Source: Porphyra umbilicalis
Taxonomy: Eukaryota > Rhodophyta > Bangiophyceae > Bangiales > Bangiaceae
DNA length: 64,000 nucleotides
Direction: 5' to 3'
Assembly: GCA_002049455.2 (NCBI GenBank)
Contig: KV918894.1
Coordinates: 62,001-126,000 of the forward strand
Shown: positions 23,313 through 33,790 of the stretch, one piece after another
Layout of the letters: each line of letters opens with the position of its first letter
Position numbering within the stretch: the first letter of the stretch is position 1
Notes under the pieces: model-generated
Database searches by the model: none
What the model was told of the DNA's origin: nothing
What the model saw: the letters and a program-made list of their open reading frames with translations, nothing else
Translations under genes and position numbers: made by a program

Positions 23313-25055
23313 CTACTTCTTTGGCCCGAGCATGTCCGCCGGGACCACGTGCTGGTGAAACTCCGACTCGGTTAGGTGCCCGAGCGCGACCGCCGCCTGC
23401 ACGAGCGTCGTGCCCTCGGCGTGGGCCTTCTTGGCAATGGCCGCGGCCTTGTCGTACCCAATCACCGGGTTGAGCGCCGTCACGAGCATCAAGCTCTCCC
23501 GCAAAAGCGTCGCCACCCGCTCCTCATTGACCTTCAAGCCCGCAATGCAGTGGACCTCAAACGACCGCGCGGATTCCGCCAAGAGGCGGGCCATGTGTAG
23601 CACATTGTGCACCATCATCGGCTTGTACACGTTGAGCTCAAAGTGGCCGTTGCTGCCGCCAACCGTCACGGCCACGGCCTCGCCCATCACCTGCGCGCAC
23701 GCCATCGTCACCGCCTCGCATTGCGTCGGGTTGACCTTGCCGGGCATGATGGAGCTCCCTGGCTCGTTTTCAGGGAGCGCCAACTCCCCCAGCCCGCACC
23801 GCGGCCCGCTGCCGAGCAGCCGAATGTCGTTGGCGACCTTCATCAACGACACGGCCGCACCGCTGAGCGACGACGAGACGGCGACGAGCGCGTCGTGGGC
23901 GGCGAGCGCCTCAAACTTGTTGGGCGCCGGCACAAACGGGAGGCCCGTCAGGCGAGCGACTTCCCCCGCCACTGCCACGTCAAAGCCCGCCGGCGTGTTG
24001 AGGCCGGTCCCGACCGCCGTGCCGCCAATGGCCAACTCGCACACGCCCGGGAGGGTGGCCTTGATGCGCGCCACGGCCGACCGCAGCTGCGCGACGTAGC
24101 CCCCAAACTCCTGGCCGACCGTCAGCGGCACCGCGTCTTGGCAGTGCGTGCGCCCAATCTTGATAATGTGGGCAAAGGCGGCGGCTTTGGCGTCGAGCGC
24201 ATCCGCCAGGGCGGTCAGCGCCGGCAACGTGACGGCGTTGAGTTCCGTCGCAACCGCAATGTGCATGGCGGTGGGGAAGGTGTCGTTGGACGATTGCGAC
24301 TTGTTGACGTGGTCGTTGGGGTGCACCGGCAACTTCGTGCCCATCTGCCCGCCCATCGCCTCGATGGCGCGGTTGCTAATCACCTCGTTGGCGTTCATGT
24401 TGGTTTGCGTCCCCGACCCCGTCTGCCAGACGACCAGCGGGAAGTGGTCGTCGAGGGTGCCGGCGGCAACTTCGGCCGCCGCCGCCTCGATCGCCGCCGC
24501 CAGCTCTGCCGGCAAGCCGTGCTCCCGGTTGACCGTCGCGGCGGCGCCCTTAAGCACCCCAAACGCACGAACGACCTGCAGGGGCATGCGGTCGGTCGCG
24601 CGGCAAATGTCAAAGTTGCCGATGGACCGCTGCGTTTGGGCGCCCCAGTAGCGGTCGGCGGGCACCTCAATGGGGCCAAACGTGTCCTTCTCCACCCGCA
24701 CCCCGGCGGGGGTGGTGGACGCCCCGGGCGACCCGTTGGCCCCGCTGGCAGCAGACGCCATGGTGCGGCGGCCGGCGGCAGCAGCAGCGGCGACGGCAGC
24801 CAAAGGGGGGCCGACCCGTGACAGACCGGGCGTGGCGGGGAAGAGGGAGGAGGAAGACGCACGCCGCCAGGCGCGTGACAGGCCCGTCAGGCCCGCCCCC
24901 GCATACGCACTCGCCGTCTGTGGGGCGGCGAGGAGCCCGCGGGAGACGACGGTCGAGGCGGGAGCGGCGGTCGACGCGCGACGCACGGCCGGAAAGAGGA
25001 GGGGCGTGCCCAGACGACCCACAAAAGCCGTGCCAGGGGAGCCCGCCACCGACAT
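23313..25055 (-). CDS. FUM1: Fumarate hydratase, class II (mitochondrial)
   Basis: It catalyses reversible hydration of fumarate to L-malate in the TCA cycle, as a homotetramer. The first ATG in frame is at 25055, giving 580 aa. About 100 Arg/Ser/Ala-rich residues ([17 protein letters not shown]) look like a mitochondrial presequence; a second ATG at 24761 could give a cytosolic form, as in dual-targeted fumarases. The body matches class II enzymes throughout: [19 protein letters not shown], the substrate loop [36 protein letters not shown] with the active-site His, and the signature [10 protein letters not shown] at about residues 433-442 with the catalytic Ser. The usual THLQDA reads THCQDA here; otherwise no key residue is missing. 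Single exon. Confidence 0.96.
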   Translation of the reverse strand: MSVAGSPGTAFVGRLGTPLLFPAVRRASTAAPASTVVSRGLLAAPQTASAYAGAGLTGLSRAWRRASSSSLFPATPGLSRVGPPLAAVAAAAAAGRRTMASAASGANGSPGASTTPAGVRVEKDTFGPIEVPADRYWGAQTQRSIGNFDICRATDRMPLQVVRAFGVLKGAAATVNREHGLPAELAAAIEAAAAEVAAGTLDDHFPLVVWQTGSGTQTNMNANEVISNRAIEAMGGQMGTKLPVHPNDHVNKSQSSNDTFPTAMHIAVATELNAVTLPALTALADALDAKAAAFAHIIKIGRTHCQDAVPLTVGQEFGGYVAQLRSAVARIKATLPGVCELAIGGTAVGTGLNTPAGFDVAVAGEVARLTGLPFVPAPNKFEALAAHDALVAVSSSLSGAAVSLMKVANDIRLLGSGPRCGLGELALPENEPGSSIMPGKVNPTQCEAVTMACAQVMGEAVAVTVGGSNGHFELNVYKPMMVHNVLHMARLLAESARSFEVHCIAGLKVNEERVATLLRESLMLVTALNPVIGYDKAAAIAKKAHAEGTTLVQAAVALGHLTESEFHQHVVPADMLGPKK

Positions 25056-25556
25056 GGCGAGCAGCAAAAGGCGGGAGCGGCGAGCAGAGAGGATCTCGTC
25101 GTTGGGGCAGGTGCAGCAGCGGCCGGGGGGGGCGTGGGGGACCGGCGCGGCACCGTGCACCAACCACGAACGAGGCCGGGGGTCCGGCCAGCGGCAAAGC
25201 CAATGGGCCGATGCCGCCTGAAGGGTCCCCGCAGCGGCCGTTTTTGATGCTGGCGGTCACCCTATTGCTGGTGGCAAGGCCAACAGAGAAAGAGCCTTGA
25301 CGTATTTATGTAGCTTCAGCTACTGCCGGGTGGACCCCCTGGATGGGATCATGAGAAAGCAAACATTGTGCCATTGGCAGGAACTGGGCTAATTCTGGCG
25401 AGTAGCGGCGCTCGGTCAAGAAATGAGGCGTTTGATCGCCGTAGCCAACCTTTTCACCATCGTAGTGGAAACCACCCCTGCGCTCCGGCCGGCCACCTGG
25501 ACGCCTTCGCCGTCACCAGGTGCTCCTCCCTCCCTCCCCCCCCCCCCCCCCCAACC
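25056..25556. promoter_or_regulatory. Shared divergent promoter region
   Basis: Fumarase (minus) and the zinc-ribbon gene (plus) start about 500 bp apart, so their promoters must lie here. An AT-rich patch at 25285-25330 (GACGTATTTATG) and a pyrimidine-rich run just before the plus-strand ATG are the visible features. No defined box was recognised. Confidence 0.4.
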
Positions 25557-26338
25557 ATGAGCAGCGCGGCCAAGCAAAGACGCGCGGCTGCGACCGCCGA
25601 GGCTTCCCGCTCCGCCGCCGCCCGCGCCGCCCACCTCCACGCCGTCACCCACCTGCTCGCCGCCGCCCCCGCGGCCGCCGCCGCCGCCGCCGCCGGGTCG
25701 GCGCTCGCGGCGGCGGCGACGGGGGCGACCCCCCCCCTACACCCCATCTACACCTCTGACCTGTGTCCCTCATGTGGGTTGCCCTTCCTCCCCACCCTCG
25801 CCCCAGCGGCGCCAGCGTCGGCGGCCGGCACGGCGGGCGGTTGCGGTCCGGCGCTCGCCCCGACCGCCCGCTGCCGGCGGCTGGCGCGGAAGCCACACCA
25901 CGCCGCCCGCCCGCGGGCGGCGGTGCGCGTGCGCACGTGCGGGCGGTGCGGCTACGTCGACCGGGGGGGGGGGGTGCGCCCCGACGAGCGGCGCGCGCGG
26001 GCGGTCGCGGCGGCCGCCGAGGCGGCGACGGCGGCGGCGGCCGGCGGCGGCGGTTTGGGGACGCCCCGCACGCCCGCGGCGGGGAAGCGGGCGGCGGGCG
26101 GGGTGGTGGGGGGGGCACCCCTCCGCACGCCGCGGTCGGCGCCGCCGGCGGGCGCCGCCGCCGTGCGCGGGGGGGTCGGCGCGTCGGCGGGGGTGGGGGT
26201 GGCGGCCACGACGGCCAAGCGGCGGAGGAAGAAGAAGAAGGGGGGGGGCACACGCCGGGCGCGGACGGGGCGGCGGCATCGGCGGCGGCAACGCCCGTCA
26301 AGGGGCTCGGCTCGTCCTTTTTGTTTGCGCCGCTGTGA
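25557..26338 (+). CDS. RPP21/Rpr2/Snm1-like RNase P zinc-ribbon protein
   Basis: From the ATG at 25557 the N-terminus (SSAAKQRRAAATAEASRSAAARAAHLHAVTHLL) is a basic Ala-rich helical region. It is followed by YTSDLCPSCGLPFLP and, 60-70 residues on, VRVRTCGRCGYVDR. Two CxxC pairs after a helical N-terminus, with basic residues just before the second pair, is the architecture of the Rpr2/Snm1/Rpp21 family. Those proteins bind zinc and form part of the nuclear RNase P and MRP ribonucleoproteins. A low-complexity tail with a KRRRKKKK patch follows. At the G-run at 26239-26247 two frames are possible: one ends at 26338 with GLGSSFLFAPL, which looks natural, the other at 26423 in Arg-rich sequence. 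The family call rests on the cysteine pattern and is moderate. Confidence 0.55.
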
Positions 26339-26849
26339 GGCGCGGGGCCATGCAAAAGACCGCGCGAGAGCGGCACGTGCACCACAAGCTGCCCGACGCT
26401 TTGTCACCGCTGGTCAGCGGTAGCGCCGTCGGGAGGGCTCGAGCTGGGCACCCCACGCTGGACGGGCGGGGTCCGTCACCCGGCTGGTCCCAGACCCGTG
26501 CCGAGCGAGGGGCGGGCGTGCGAAATGGGGTGGTGTCCGCAATTGGAATTTTCTGCTTCCCTGCCACGCTGTGGGTTGGGCTCTCCCCCCCAGGACACCA
26601 ATCGACCGACACTGCGCCGCGCGCGCGTCAGCTATAGAGTCCTCCGTACCGCGCCCGCCTCGCGTCGTTCCCGTCACCGACACCGGCAACGTGCCCGCAC
26701 CCGTTGGCAACAAGACTACCAGGCTTCCTCCTCGCTCTCCTCTTGTTTCGCTGTCCCTCCCGTCCTCAAGTGGCCGCCTGGTCTGGGCCCTGCTCGCGCC
26801 CCTGCCGCGCACGGGTCCACCGCCGCCGCGGTCCCCGCGGCCGGGCACC

Positions 26850-27807
26850 ATGCGGCACCGGCCAAGACCGCCGCCCCGCGCCACCGTGCTCGTACTTTCC
26901 ATAGCCGCAGCCGCGGTGGTGGTTGTGGCGCTCCCCAGCTTTGTGGCGGCCGAGTCGGCGCCACCCCCGCCCGGCGCCCCCCTCGAGCCGCCGGCGGGGG
27001 CGGCGGCCAACGCGTCGGCCGTGGCCGCCGGCGGCGCAGAGGGCGACCGCCCCCCAGCCGCCGCCGCCGGCAGTGCCGCGGCGGTCGCCACGGGCAGCGA
27101 CGCGGTCCCCGCGGGTGGCTCGGGCGGCGGCACCCCCGCCGCCGCCACGGGCGGCGGCGGCACGGCCGCCGACGCGGCGGCGGCGGCGGGCGCCCCGGCC
27201 GGCGCCACCCCCGCCGAAGTGTGCGCCACGACCGTCTGCGTCGACCTCCGCACCGCCGCGGCGGCGGCCGTCTCCTCCCCCGCCTGCCGCACGTCCCTCC
27301 ACACGACCGGCCGGTGCGCGCGGGAGTGTGCGGCGGCGGTCACGGCGGCGATGGGCGCGCCCGCGTGGCCCGCGTGCACCGCCCCGTGCGACGGTGGCGC
27401 ATTTTACACGTTGGCCTTGACCCGCTGGGCGGCGCTGTGTGCGGCGCGGGAGGAGTCGCTGTTGGAGAGCGGGGCGACCAAGGTCAAAAATATTGTCGCG
27501 GGGGGGGTCGGGCGCGGCGGGGGGGGGTCGCCGCGCTCCTCGGCGCGGCCATCCTGCTCCTTGGGGCGGTGGTTGGGCTGGGGGGGGCCGTCGCACGAGG
27601 CATTCGCCGCCGCCGGCGGGGGGGAGCGGGCGGGGGGGGAGGGGGGGGGGGCGCCGCGGCGAGTGGGGGGGGGGGGGAGGGTTCCGCCCGCGGGGGCACC
27701 TGAGCCTCTGGGGGCCCAAGTGGTCCAAGTCGTCGGCGGACCTGAGCACCGTCGGCGAGGCGGGTGTGCCGCTGTTGCCGCTTGCGGGGGGTGCGGCGTT
27801 GACGTGA
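26850..27807 (+). CDS. Secreted/type I membrane protein with Cys-rich domain, function unknown
   Basis: The ATG at 26850 starts a clear signal peptide (basic start, then TVLVLSIAAAAVVVVALPSFVAAES). About 100 residues of Ala/Gly/Pro-rich linker follow, then a compact domain with seven cysteines over about 80 residues (EVCATTVCVDL, ACRTSL, RCARECAAAV, WPACTAPCDGG, ALCAARE). After the G-run near 27522 a frame change restores a good transmembrane helix (VAALLGAAILLLGAVVGLGGAVA) with a basic stop-transfer RRRRR. After the G-runs at 27640-27680 a third frame gives a natural-looking tail ending SLWGPKWSKSSADLSTVGEAG at about 27725-27790. The domain order (signal, linker, Cys domain, helix, tail) is inference across two homopolymer frame changes. 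I do not recognise the Cys domain. Confidence 0.55.
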
Positions 27808-28375
27808 GGTGGGGAGGGGGGCGCGGTGCGGTGGGGACCCGCGGCGTGCGCCGCGCGGGCGGCTGTCGTACCCCTGTCGCACGGGTTGATTATGGCCACT
27901 ACGGGCATCCAAGGGAGGCTCTGAGCTCGGCGGCAGTTCCCGCTTAGGTGGCGGTGGGGAGCGGCTGGCGCCCGCCTGTGTCGATGGCACCATCAAGAGT
28001 GGTCTCTTGGGGGTGTCCAAGAGGGCTCCTTTGGTAGCGGCTTGAAGTTGGGAGGCGCGCACAGCGAAGTTTTTTCTCCCCCGGGGTAATGCGAGGCCGC
28101 TGCGCCCGCACAGCATGTAAAGCAAAGTGGTTCAGTGCTGACGACCGGCGCGGTCCTACTGCCGCCCTGCGTGCCATTGAGTGGACGATGGGTACTTGTG
28201 GGTGCCGCGCAGCTCGGGCCGGGAGTACAGCAGTCAAGAGCGGATAAGAAAAAGGGAACCAAAAAAAAAAGGAAAGAGAATAGACAACAAGCCGACAAGA
28301 ACAAAACAAAGGCAGCACGGCCACGTGCAGCCACGTACACACGCATGACCGTATCATACAGCCTACAACAGCCGC
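27808..28375. other. Intergenic spacer
   Basis: The gap holds the 3' ends of the plus-strand membrane protein and of NDUFV1 (minus). An A-rich segment at 28235-28320 (AAAAAAAAAAGGAAAGAG) stands out. No gene seen. Confidence 0.5.
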
Positions 28376-28625
28376 CTAGAAGGTTGTAACGTTGCTCACC
28401 TGCCCAGCCACCCCCACCTCCTCCCGCGGCTGGTACTCGCGGATACGGCGCTCCATCTCGGGCCGAAAGTTCTTGATGAGCGCCTGGATCGGCCACGCGG
28501 ACGCCTCGCCGAGCGCGCAGATGGTGTGGCCCTCCACCTGCTTGGTGATCTCCTGGAGCATGTCAATCTCCTCGAGCTTGGCGTCGCCGCGCGTCATGCG
28601 CGTCAGGATGTTCCACATCCACCCC

Positions 28626-28657
<32 letters not shown>

Positions 28658-29908
28658 CGACTCGTGCTTGTAAAAATAGGACAACCGCGCAATGGCGTCG
28701 ACAATGTCCGTGCTCTTGTCCATGACAATGACGCCGGCGGTGCCGAGGCCCGAGCCAACCTCCTTGAGCGCGTCAAAATCCATCATAACGTCCTCGGCAA
28801 CGTCCTGTGGCAGCAGCGGCGTCGACGAGCCCCCAGGGATGATCGCCAGGAGGTTGTCCCAGCCGCCGCGGACGCCCCCACAGTGCCGCTCGATCAGCTC
28901 GCGCAGAGGGATGGACATCTCCTCCTCAACGGTCGTCGGGCTGTTGACGTGGCCCGAAATGCAAAACAGCTTGGTGCCCGCGTTGCCCTTGCGGCCCATG
29001 CCCGCAAACCAGTCGGGGCCGCGGCGGAGGATGGTCGGCACGACCGCCACCGTCTCGACGTTGGTGACCGTCGTCGGGCAGCCGTACAACCCAATGTTGG
29101 CAGGGAAAGGGGGCTTGAGACGGGGCTTGCCCTGCTTGCCCTCGAGCGACTCGATGAGCGCCGTCTCCTCGCCACAAATGTAGGCGCCCGCCCCGTAATG
29201 CACGTACACGTCAAAGTCGTAGCCAGAGCCGGACGCGTTTTTGCCAATCAAGCCCTTCTCATACGCCTGCGCGACGGCCGCCTCGAGGCGGTGGCGCTCG
29301 TCAATGAACTCGCCGCGTACGTAAATGTAGGCGGCGCGGGCGCCCATGCCCTTGCCGACGACCAGGCAGCCCTCAACGAGCTTGTGCGGGTCAGACCGCA
29401 TGATCTCGCGGTCCTTGCAGGTGCCCGGTTCCGACTCGTCCGCGTTGACGACCAGGTACGACGGCCGCCCATCGCTGGCCTTGGGCATAAAGCTGTACTT
29501 CAGGCCCGACGGAAAGCCGGCGCCGCCCCGCCCACGCAGACCCGACGCCTTGATGCCATTGATAATCCAGTCGCGGCCCATGTGTACCAGGTCCTTGGTG
29601 CGGTACCAGTCGCCTCGCTTGAGCGCCCCGTCCAGGGCCCAATCCCGATCCCCGTACAGGTTGGTAAAGATGCGGTCCTCATCGCGGAGGCCGCCATAGG
29701 AGCGCGACGCGTTGGACGCGCGCCACATCTCCTTTGGAGGGGCGCCGGGCGCCGCGGGGGCGGCGGCGGGGGTGGCCAGGCCGCGGGCGGCGGCCGCCGC
29801 CGCTGGGGGCCCAACCACCCGCCCGGCCACCGTGGCTGACGATGCGGCCGCAGCGCGAAGCAAGGGAGTACCCCGAATGGCGCGGGAAGCGAGCGACGGT
29901 AGGGCCAT
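28376..29908 (-). CDS. NDUFV1: NADH:ubiquinone oxidoreductase 51-kDa flavoprotein subunit
   Basis: This is the complex I subunit that binds NADH and FMN and carries iron-sulfur cluster N3, at the tip of the matrix arm. The first in-frame ATG (29908) gives about 510 aa. The first 60 residues ([24 protein letters not shown] and more) are an Arg/Ser/Ala-rich mitochondrial presequence, and the mature part begins near [11 protein letters not shown]. Visible motifs are the NADH-binding glycine loop [19 protein letters not shown], the FMN-site [32 protein letters not shown], and the 4Fe-4S ligands in [12 protein letters not shown] plus the distal Cys in HTICALGEA. All four cluster cysteines are present. 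Single exon, no interruption. Confidence 0.97.
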
Positions 29909-30456
29909 GGTGGAAGGGCAGCCGGGCAAAAACCCGCACCGGGGGAGGAGGGGATGGGGAGTCGAGCGCGCCTGGGCGCGACGTCAGGGAGGATCGGCGC
30001 CGGCGTGGGGCGGGGAGCGCGTGCCCACAGTTCCGGAGGGTGGGCGAGTGCGCAACGTGCCTCCTGCCTCCACGACGTTAGGTGAAGCGAGTACTTATGT
30101 ACGGGAGCATTGTATTTAACCTGTAAACCAAGGGATTTAACGAGTTGAAACCACCACCCGAAATTATGCTCACTATATGTCTGATTTTGGCAGCATTTCC
30201 AAAAGTGTCCTACTGAGATCCAGCGAAAGTATCCTATGTAAGAGCAACCGCGCCGGTGTCGGGCTTTGGATTCCTCTCGTGCGCTCTCTGGCGCATGCAC
30301 GCGAGTGAGATAGACGCAACGGCATTGACACCTCCAGAGTCGCGTAGACGTTGTCCATTGGAGGAGTCTCCGCCAACAACCAGTCAATCACTTTTAATTC
30401 TGCACGACGGTACGACCCCACGGCAAGCAGGAAAAAAAGGGCGGGTCCTCTCTCGC
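29909..30456. promoter_or_regulatory. NDUFV1 upstream / Hint-gene downstream spacer
   Basis: Both neighbours are on the minus strand, so this gap contains the NDUFV1 promoter (right of 29908) and the Hint-gene 3' end. The stretch 30090-30240 is AT-rich for this window (GTACTTATGTACGGGAGCATTG, then TTATGCTCACTATATG). No gene found. Confidence 0.4.
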
Positions 30457-31869
30457 TCACTTGCCGCGCGGCATGAGCGCCGCGAGCCACGGGCGACGCC
30501 GCGCGCCGTCGTACAGGAAGGAGCCGAGCGGGTCCACCACCCCCAGCCGCACGGCCAGCCGCACGGGCGCAAGGAGTGCGTGCGCCACCGCCGGGTGCAC
30601 CGCGTCCGTGTAGGTGCTCACGAGCACCCCGTCCACCACCACATCCCCGTGCGCCGTGTGCGCATTGTAGAACCCCGTCGCCCGCTCCACCCTCGTCTCC
30701 GTCACCGACGCGACGCCGCCATTGCCGAGCGTCAACACGTCGCCCGCGCGCACGGAGCGGGCGGTCACGCGCACGCCGCCCACGTACACATAGTGCCCGG
30801 GCGACAGCAGCAGCTTACCGGCCGTGTGCGTCAGCGCTACAAAGTCCGCCGTGACCGCCGCGGAGCGGTGGCTCCACCCCACCACCGTCGAGTGGGCGGC
30901 CGCATCGTCGCCCGCGCCGACGCGCACAGACGCGCCGACGGCGAGCGCGCGGAGGGGCACGTGCGCCCCGTCGGCGAGCTGCACCCGCGCGGCCGCGGGG
31001 AAGCAAGAGTCACCCTCCCCGTCCGTTTCGCTCGACGGCGTGGCCGTCGATTGGGGGGTTGGGGTGGCCGTCGGCTCGGGTGTGGGCGACGGCGTGGCCG
31101 TCGGCGTGGCCGTGGCCGTCGGCGTGGGCGTGGGCGTGGCCGGCGCCACGGTCGGGATGGATAAGCTCGACAGAATCCCCGACGGCAGCGCCACGCCCGG
31201 CCCCACCACCGGTGCCGGCCGCTGGCGGTCGGTCAGGAAGCAGTTGAGCGGCCGCTTGGGCGAGTAGACCATCTGCACGCCGCCCCCTTCGACGACGCCC
31301 AGGGGCCCCCACAAAAAGTCGACCGGCACGCGAAAGACAGCGATGGCGGTGCCTTTGAGGACCCGCCACGACCCACACGTGGTGTCCGCGTCGCGGGGGA
31401 AGTACAAGACGTCGAAATCGTTGCCCGACGCTTGAAGCAGCAGCTTGTTGAGCCGCGACGTGCCGCTGTCCACATAGGCCTTGTTGACGTCGGTCAAACG
31501 CACATTCTTCTCCTGCGAGAAGGCGCTGTGGGTGGCGCCGACGAGGGTGCCCGACCCCTCGCACGGGGCGCCATTGATGGAAAAGCCCGACACGGGCACC
31601 TTGATGATCGAGTCAAAGCTGGCCGACGTCTTGATGCTCGGCGAGATGGTGACGGTCGTCGGGCACGACGCGTCCGACGTGCCGCTCTTGCCAAAGATCG
31701 TTGCCTTTGTGGCGAGCGTCGAGACGGTGGTGAAGGCAGCCGCCGTGGAGAGGGCGGCGGCGCCGAGGGTGACGGCCGCGCCGACCGCCGCCGCCGTCGC
31801 GACGGCCGACCGGCGGGTGGTGGCAACGGCGGTGCGGTGACAACCGCAGGCGGTGCGGACGTAAGCCAT
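30457..31869 (-). CDS. Hedgehog-type Hint (Hog) domain membrane/secreted protein
   Basis: The 470-aa protein starts at a good ATG (31869). Residues about 22-55 form a long Ala/Val/Thr-rich hydrophobic segment, a signal anchor. Residues about 60-235 are a unique extracellular domain with a few cysteines (SCPTTVTISPS, APCEGSG, TTCGSWRV, LNCFLTDR). Residues about 245-280 are a Thr/Pro repeat linker (PTPTPTATATPTAT). From Cys289 a Hint domain follows: SCFPAAARVQLADG with the autoprocessing Cys, RALAVGASVRVG, TADFVALTHTAGKLLLSPGH, ARSVRAGDV and GDVVVDGVLVSTYTDAVHPAVAHALLAPVRL. This closely follows the order of blocks in the Hedgehog C-terminal (Hog) domain. Hog domains self-cleave through a thioester at the first Cys. 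Proteins pairing Hog domains with unrelated N-domains are known from red algae and other protists; the acceptor nucleophile here is unknown. Confidence 0.9.
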   Translation of the reverse strand: MAYVRTACGCHRTAVATTRRSAVATAAAVGAAVTLGAAALSTAAAFTTVSTLATKATIFGKSGTSDASCPTTVTISPSIKTSASFDSIIKVPVSGFSINGAPCEGSGTLVGATHSAFSQEKNVRLTDVNKAYVDSGTSRLNKLLLQASGNDFDVLYFPRDADTTCGSWRVLKGTAIAVFRVPVDFLWGPLGVVEGGGVQMVYSPKRPLNCFLTDRQRPAPVVGPGVALPSGILSSLSIPTVAPATPTPTPTATATPTATPSPTPEPTATPTPQSTATPSSETDGEGDSCFPAAARVQLADGAHVPLRALAVGASVRVGAGDDAAAHSTVVGWSHRSAAVTADFVALTHTAGKLLLSPGHYVYVGGVRVTARSVRAGDVLTLGNGGVASVTETRVERATGFYNAHTAHGDVVVDGVLVSTYTDAVHPAVAHALLAPVRLAVRLGVVDPLGSFLYDGARRRPWLAALMPRGK

Positions 31870-32576
31870 GGTGCCCGGTGTAGTGGTGACAACGACACCG
31901 CCACGCGAGACAAATCGGCGTAGGGCGGTGCTCGGCGCCGCCCACCCCGACCCGAGGCCCGGTCGCGGGTGTCAAGAAGGGCGGGCAGCGGCAGCCACGT
32001 TCCCCCTGCAACCCGCCCGCGCGTCCCAGGAAGAGCCAGCCACCGCCACCGTGCGGCTGCTGCCCAAACACCCGTCGCCGTGGGGCCAAGCGGCTCCCTG
32101 TCCGTGGCTGGTGCGGAACCACCAACGCCAGCGAGGCCGCTCGTCACCATCACGGTTCCCGTGATGGGGGCAGGGGGCAGCGTGCCCACAGCGGGTGAAG
32201 CGCTGGCGCAGGCATTGTCAGCGGACGAGGACAACGCTTGAGTCCGCATCAGCGGCTAGCGGTAGCGGTCATGCCGGCCACCACCGAGAGAGAGGTACAG
32301 CTGTGCTGACACGGCCCCGCGGTGGGGAGTGACCGACACTGGTGGCGGGAGCTCCCGCTACCATGGGGCAATCAATTTCAAACAGCTGCGTACCGTATTT
32401 AGGACAAGTCGGCGGCAGCCAAGGCCCGATGCGGATCAATAGGTCAACGCCAAGCACGCTTGATCCTCGAGCTCATCACACGCATGACCGCAGCGCACCG
32501 TCCACACTCGGTCGACCCAAACGGCACCTGCAGCTGTCCCCCCGGCAACCCACCGCCGTCAGGCGTTTTGCCCACC
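31870..32576. promoter_or_regulatory. Divergent promoter region, Hint gene and RimP-like gene
   Basis: The two genes start 700 bp apart in opposite directions. The plus-strand gene could also start at the ATG at 32484. No CAAT or TATA element is obvious. GC content drops around 32340-32480. Confidence 0.4.
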
Positions 32577-33482
32577 ATGGCCAGAGCCGCCTTTGTTCCG
32601 TGCCCCATCTTGTCGCCGTCCCGTAGGATGACCGGCGTCGGCAACTGTCGCCTACCGCCGACGCGGCGGGCGGCGGGCGGCCGCGGCGGTGCTTCGCGCC
32701 GCCCGTCACGGGCAGCGGGCGCGGCGGGCGCGGCGGGCGCGGCGGGCGCGGCCGCGTCGGCGGCAGACGCGGCATTTATCGATGCTGTCACCGCCGCCGC
32801 GTCGACAGAGGCGGCGCGGATGGGCCTGGAAGTGGCCACCGTCACGTGGGCGCGCGGCAAACTCGAGGTCCTCATCCGCACCCCCAACCAGGACGCGGAG
32901 CAGGCGGCTACCGACGGTGCGGCGGGGGCGGGTGCACTTGACAGTGACGACGGTTTGGACGACGAGGAAGACGTAGGCGAGGAGGACGAGGAAGACGCAG
33001 ACGAGGAGGGCGAGGACGGCATTGACGACGCGGCGTGGGAGACGGCCGACCTCGGCGACGCGGAGGAAATCGACTTGGGCGTCGAGGGCGGGGACGCGGC
33101 GGCCGCCGGCGACCTGGAAGAGGATGATGAAGACGCGGGCGGCCACGGCGCCACCCTCCGCCAGTGCCAGCGCCTGAGTGGGGCCCTCGAGGCGCTCCTC
33201 GACGCCGGCACCATCCCCGTCCCCGCCGACGCGTGGACGCTCGAGGTCGGCACGCCCGGCGCGCCGGCGGCGCTGACCCGCGACTTTGAGTTTGAGGTGT
33301 TCAAGAGCTTCCCCGTGACCGTGCGGACGACCGAGACGTGGCGCAAGGCGGACCGCTTTGCGGGCACCCTCCACAGCCGCACCGACGCGGCGGTCGTGCT
33401 CAACCTCAAGGGGCGGCTGCTCAAGATCCCACGGGCCATTGTGGCAGAGGTGCGGCTGCCGACCGCGGGGGAGGAGCCCTGA
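32577..33482 (+). CDS. RimP-like ribosome maturation factor, probably organellar
   Basis: From the ATG at 32577, about 300 aa. The first ~55 residues (ARAAFVPCPILSPSRR, then Arg/Ala/Gly-rich) look like a plastid or mitochondrial transit peptide. The N-domain contains AAFIDAVTAAASTEAARMGLEVATVTWARGKLEVLIRTP, matching the RimP start (a...a...G.evv.v.w....l.v.i). A long Asp/Glu-rich insert (residues about 125-195) separates it from CQRLSGALEALLDAGTIPVPADAWTLEVGTPG, the CQ.lS..l...LD....i...Y.LEVsSPG block. It ends with a C-domain containing FAGTLHSRTDAAVVLNLKGRLLKIPRAIVAEVRL. RimP assists small-subunit assembly. The acidic insert is unusual for the bacterial family. An alternative in-frame ATG lies at 32484. 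Confidence 0.8.
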   Translation: MARAAFVPCPILSPSRRMTGVGNCRLPPTRRAAGGRGGASRRPSRAAGAAGAAGAAGAAASAADAAFIDAVTAAASTEAARMGLEVATVTWARGKLEVLIRTPNQDAEQAATDGAAGAGALDSDDGLDDEEDVGEEDEEDADEEGEDGIDDAAWETADLGDAEEIDLGVEGGDAAAAGDLEEDDEDAGGHGATLRQCQRLSGALEALLDAGTIPVPADAWTLEVGTPGAPAALTRDFEFEVFKSFPVTVRTTETWRKADRFAGTLHSRTDAAVVLNLKGRLLKIPRAIVAEVRLPTAGEEP

Positions 33483-33790
33483 ATCGGGAGGGGGGGGGGG
33501 GGGGGGGGGGAGGGGGGCGGATGTGGGGCTGTGTGCGCGCCCAAGAAGCCGATGCTGCGGCCAAAGAGGGGTTGCCAACTGGGGCCACGCGCTGGACGAT
33601 GGACACAGGGGCACCGGCAAGAAATGTACAACAACGCACGCGGCGATAGAAAGAGACCGCATCCCAGATTCCTACAGACGATACGGACAGCCTCCCTGCG
33701 AGAAGAGGAAGGGGCAAGAGGGAAAACAACAAGGCAGTGGCCACCAAGCGGGGGCGGCCCGCGCAACGGGCCGAGGCGAGGTGAGCCAGC
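33483..33790. other. Convergent spacer
   Basis: A 300-bp gap between RimP-like and phosphoglucomutase 3' ends, starting with a G-run of about 25 bases (33488-33512). The rest is A/G-rich around 33640-33740. No gene seen. Confidence 0.5.
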
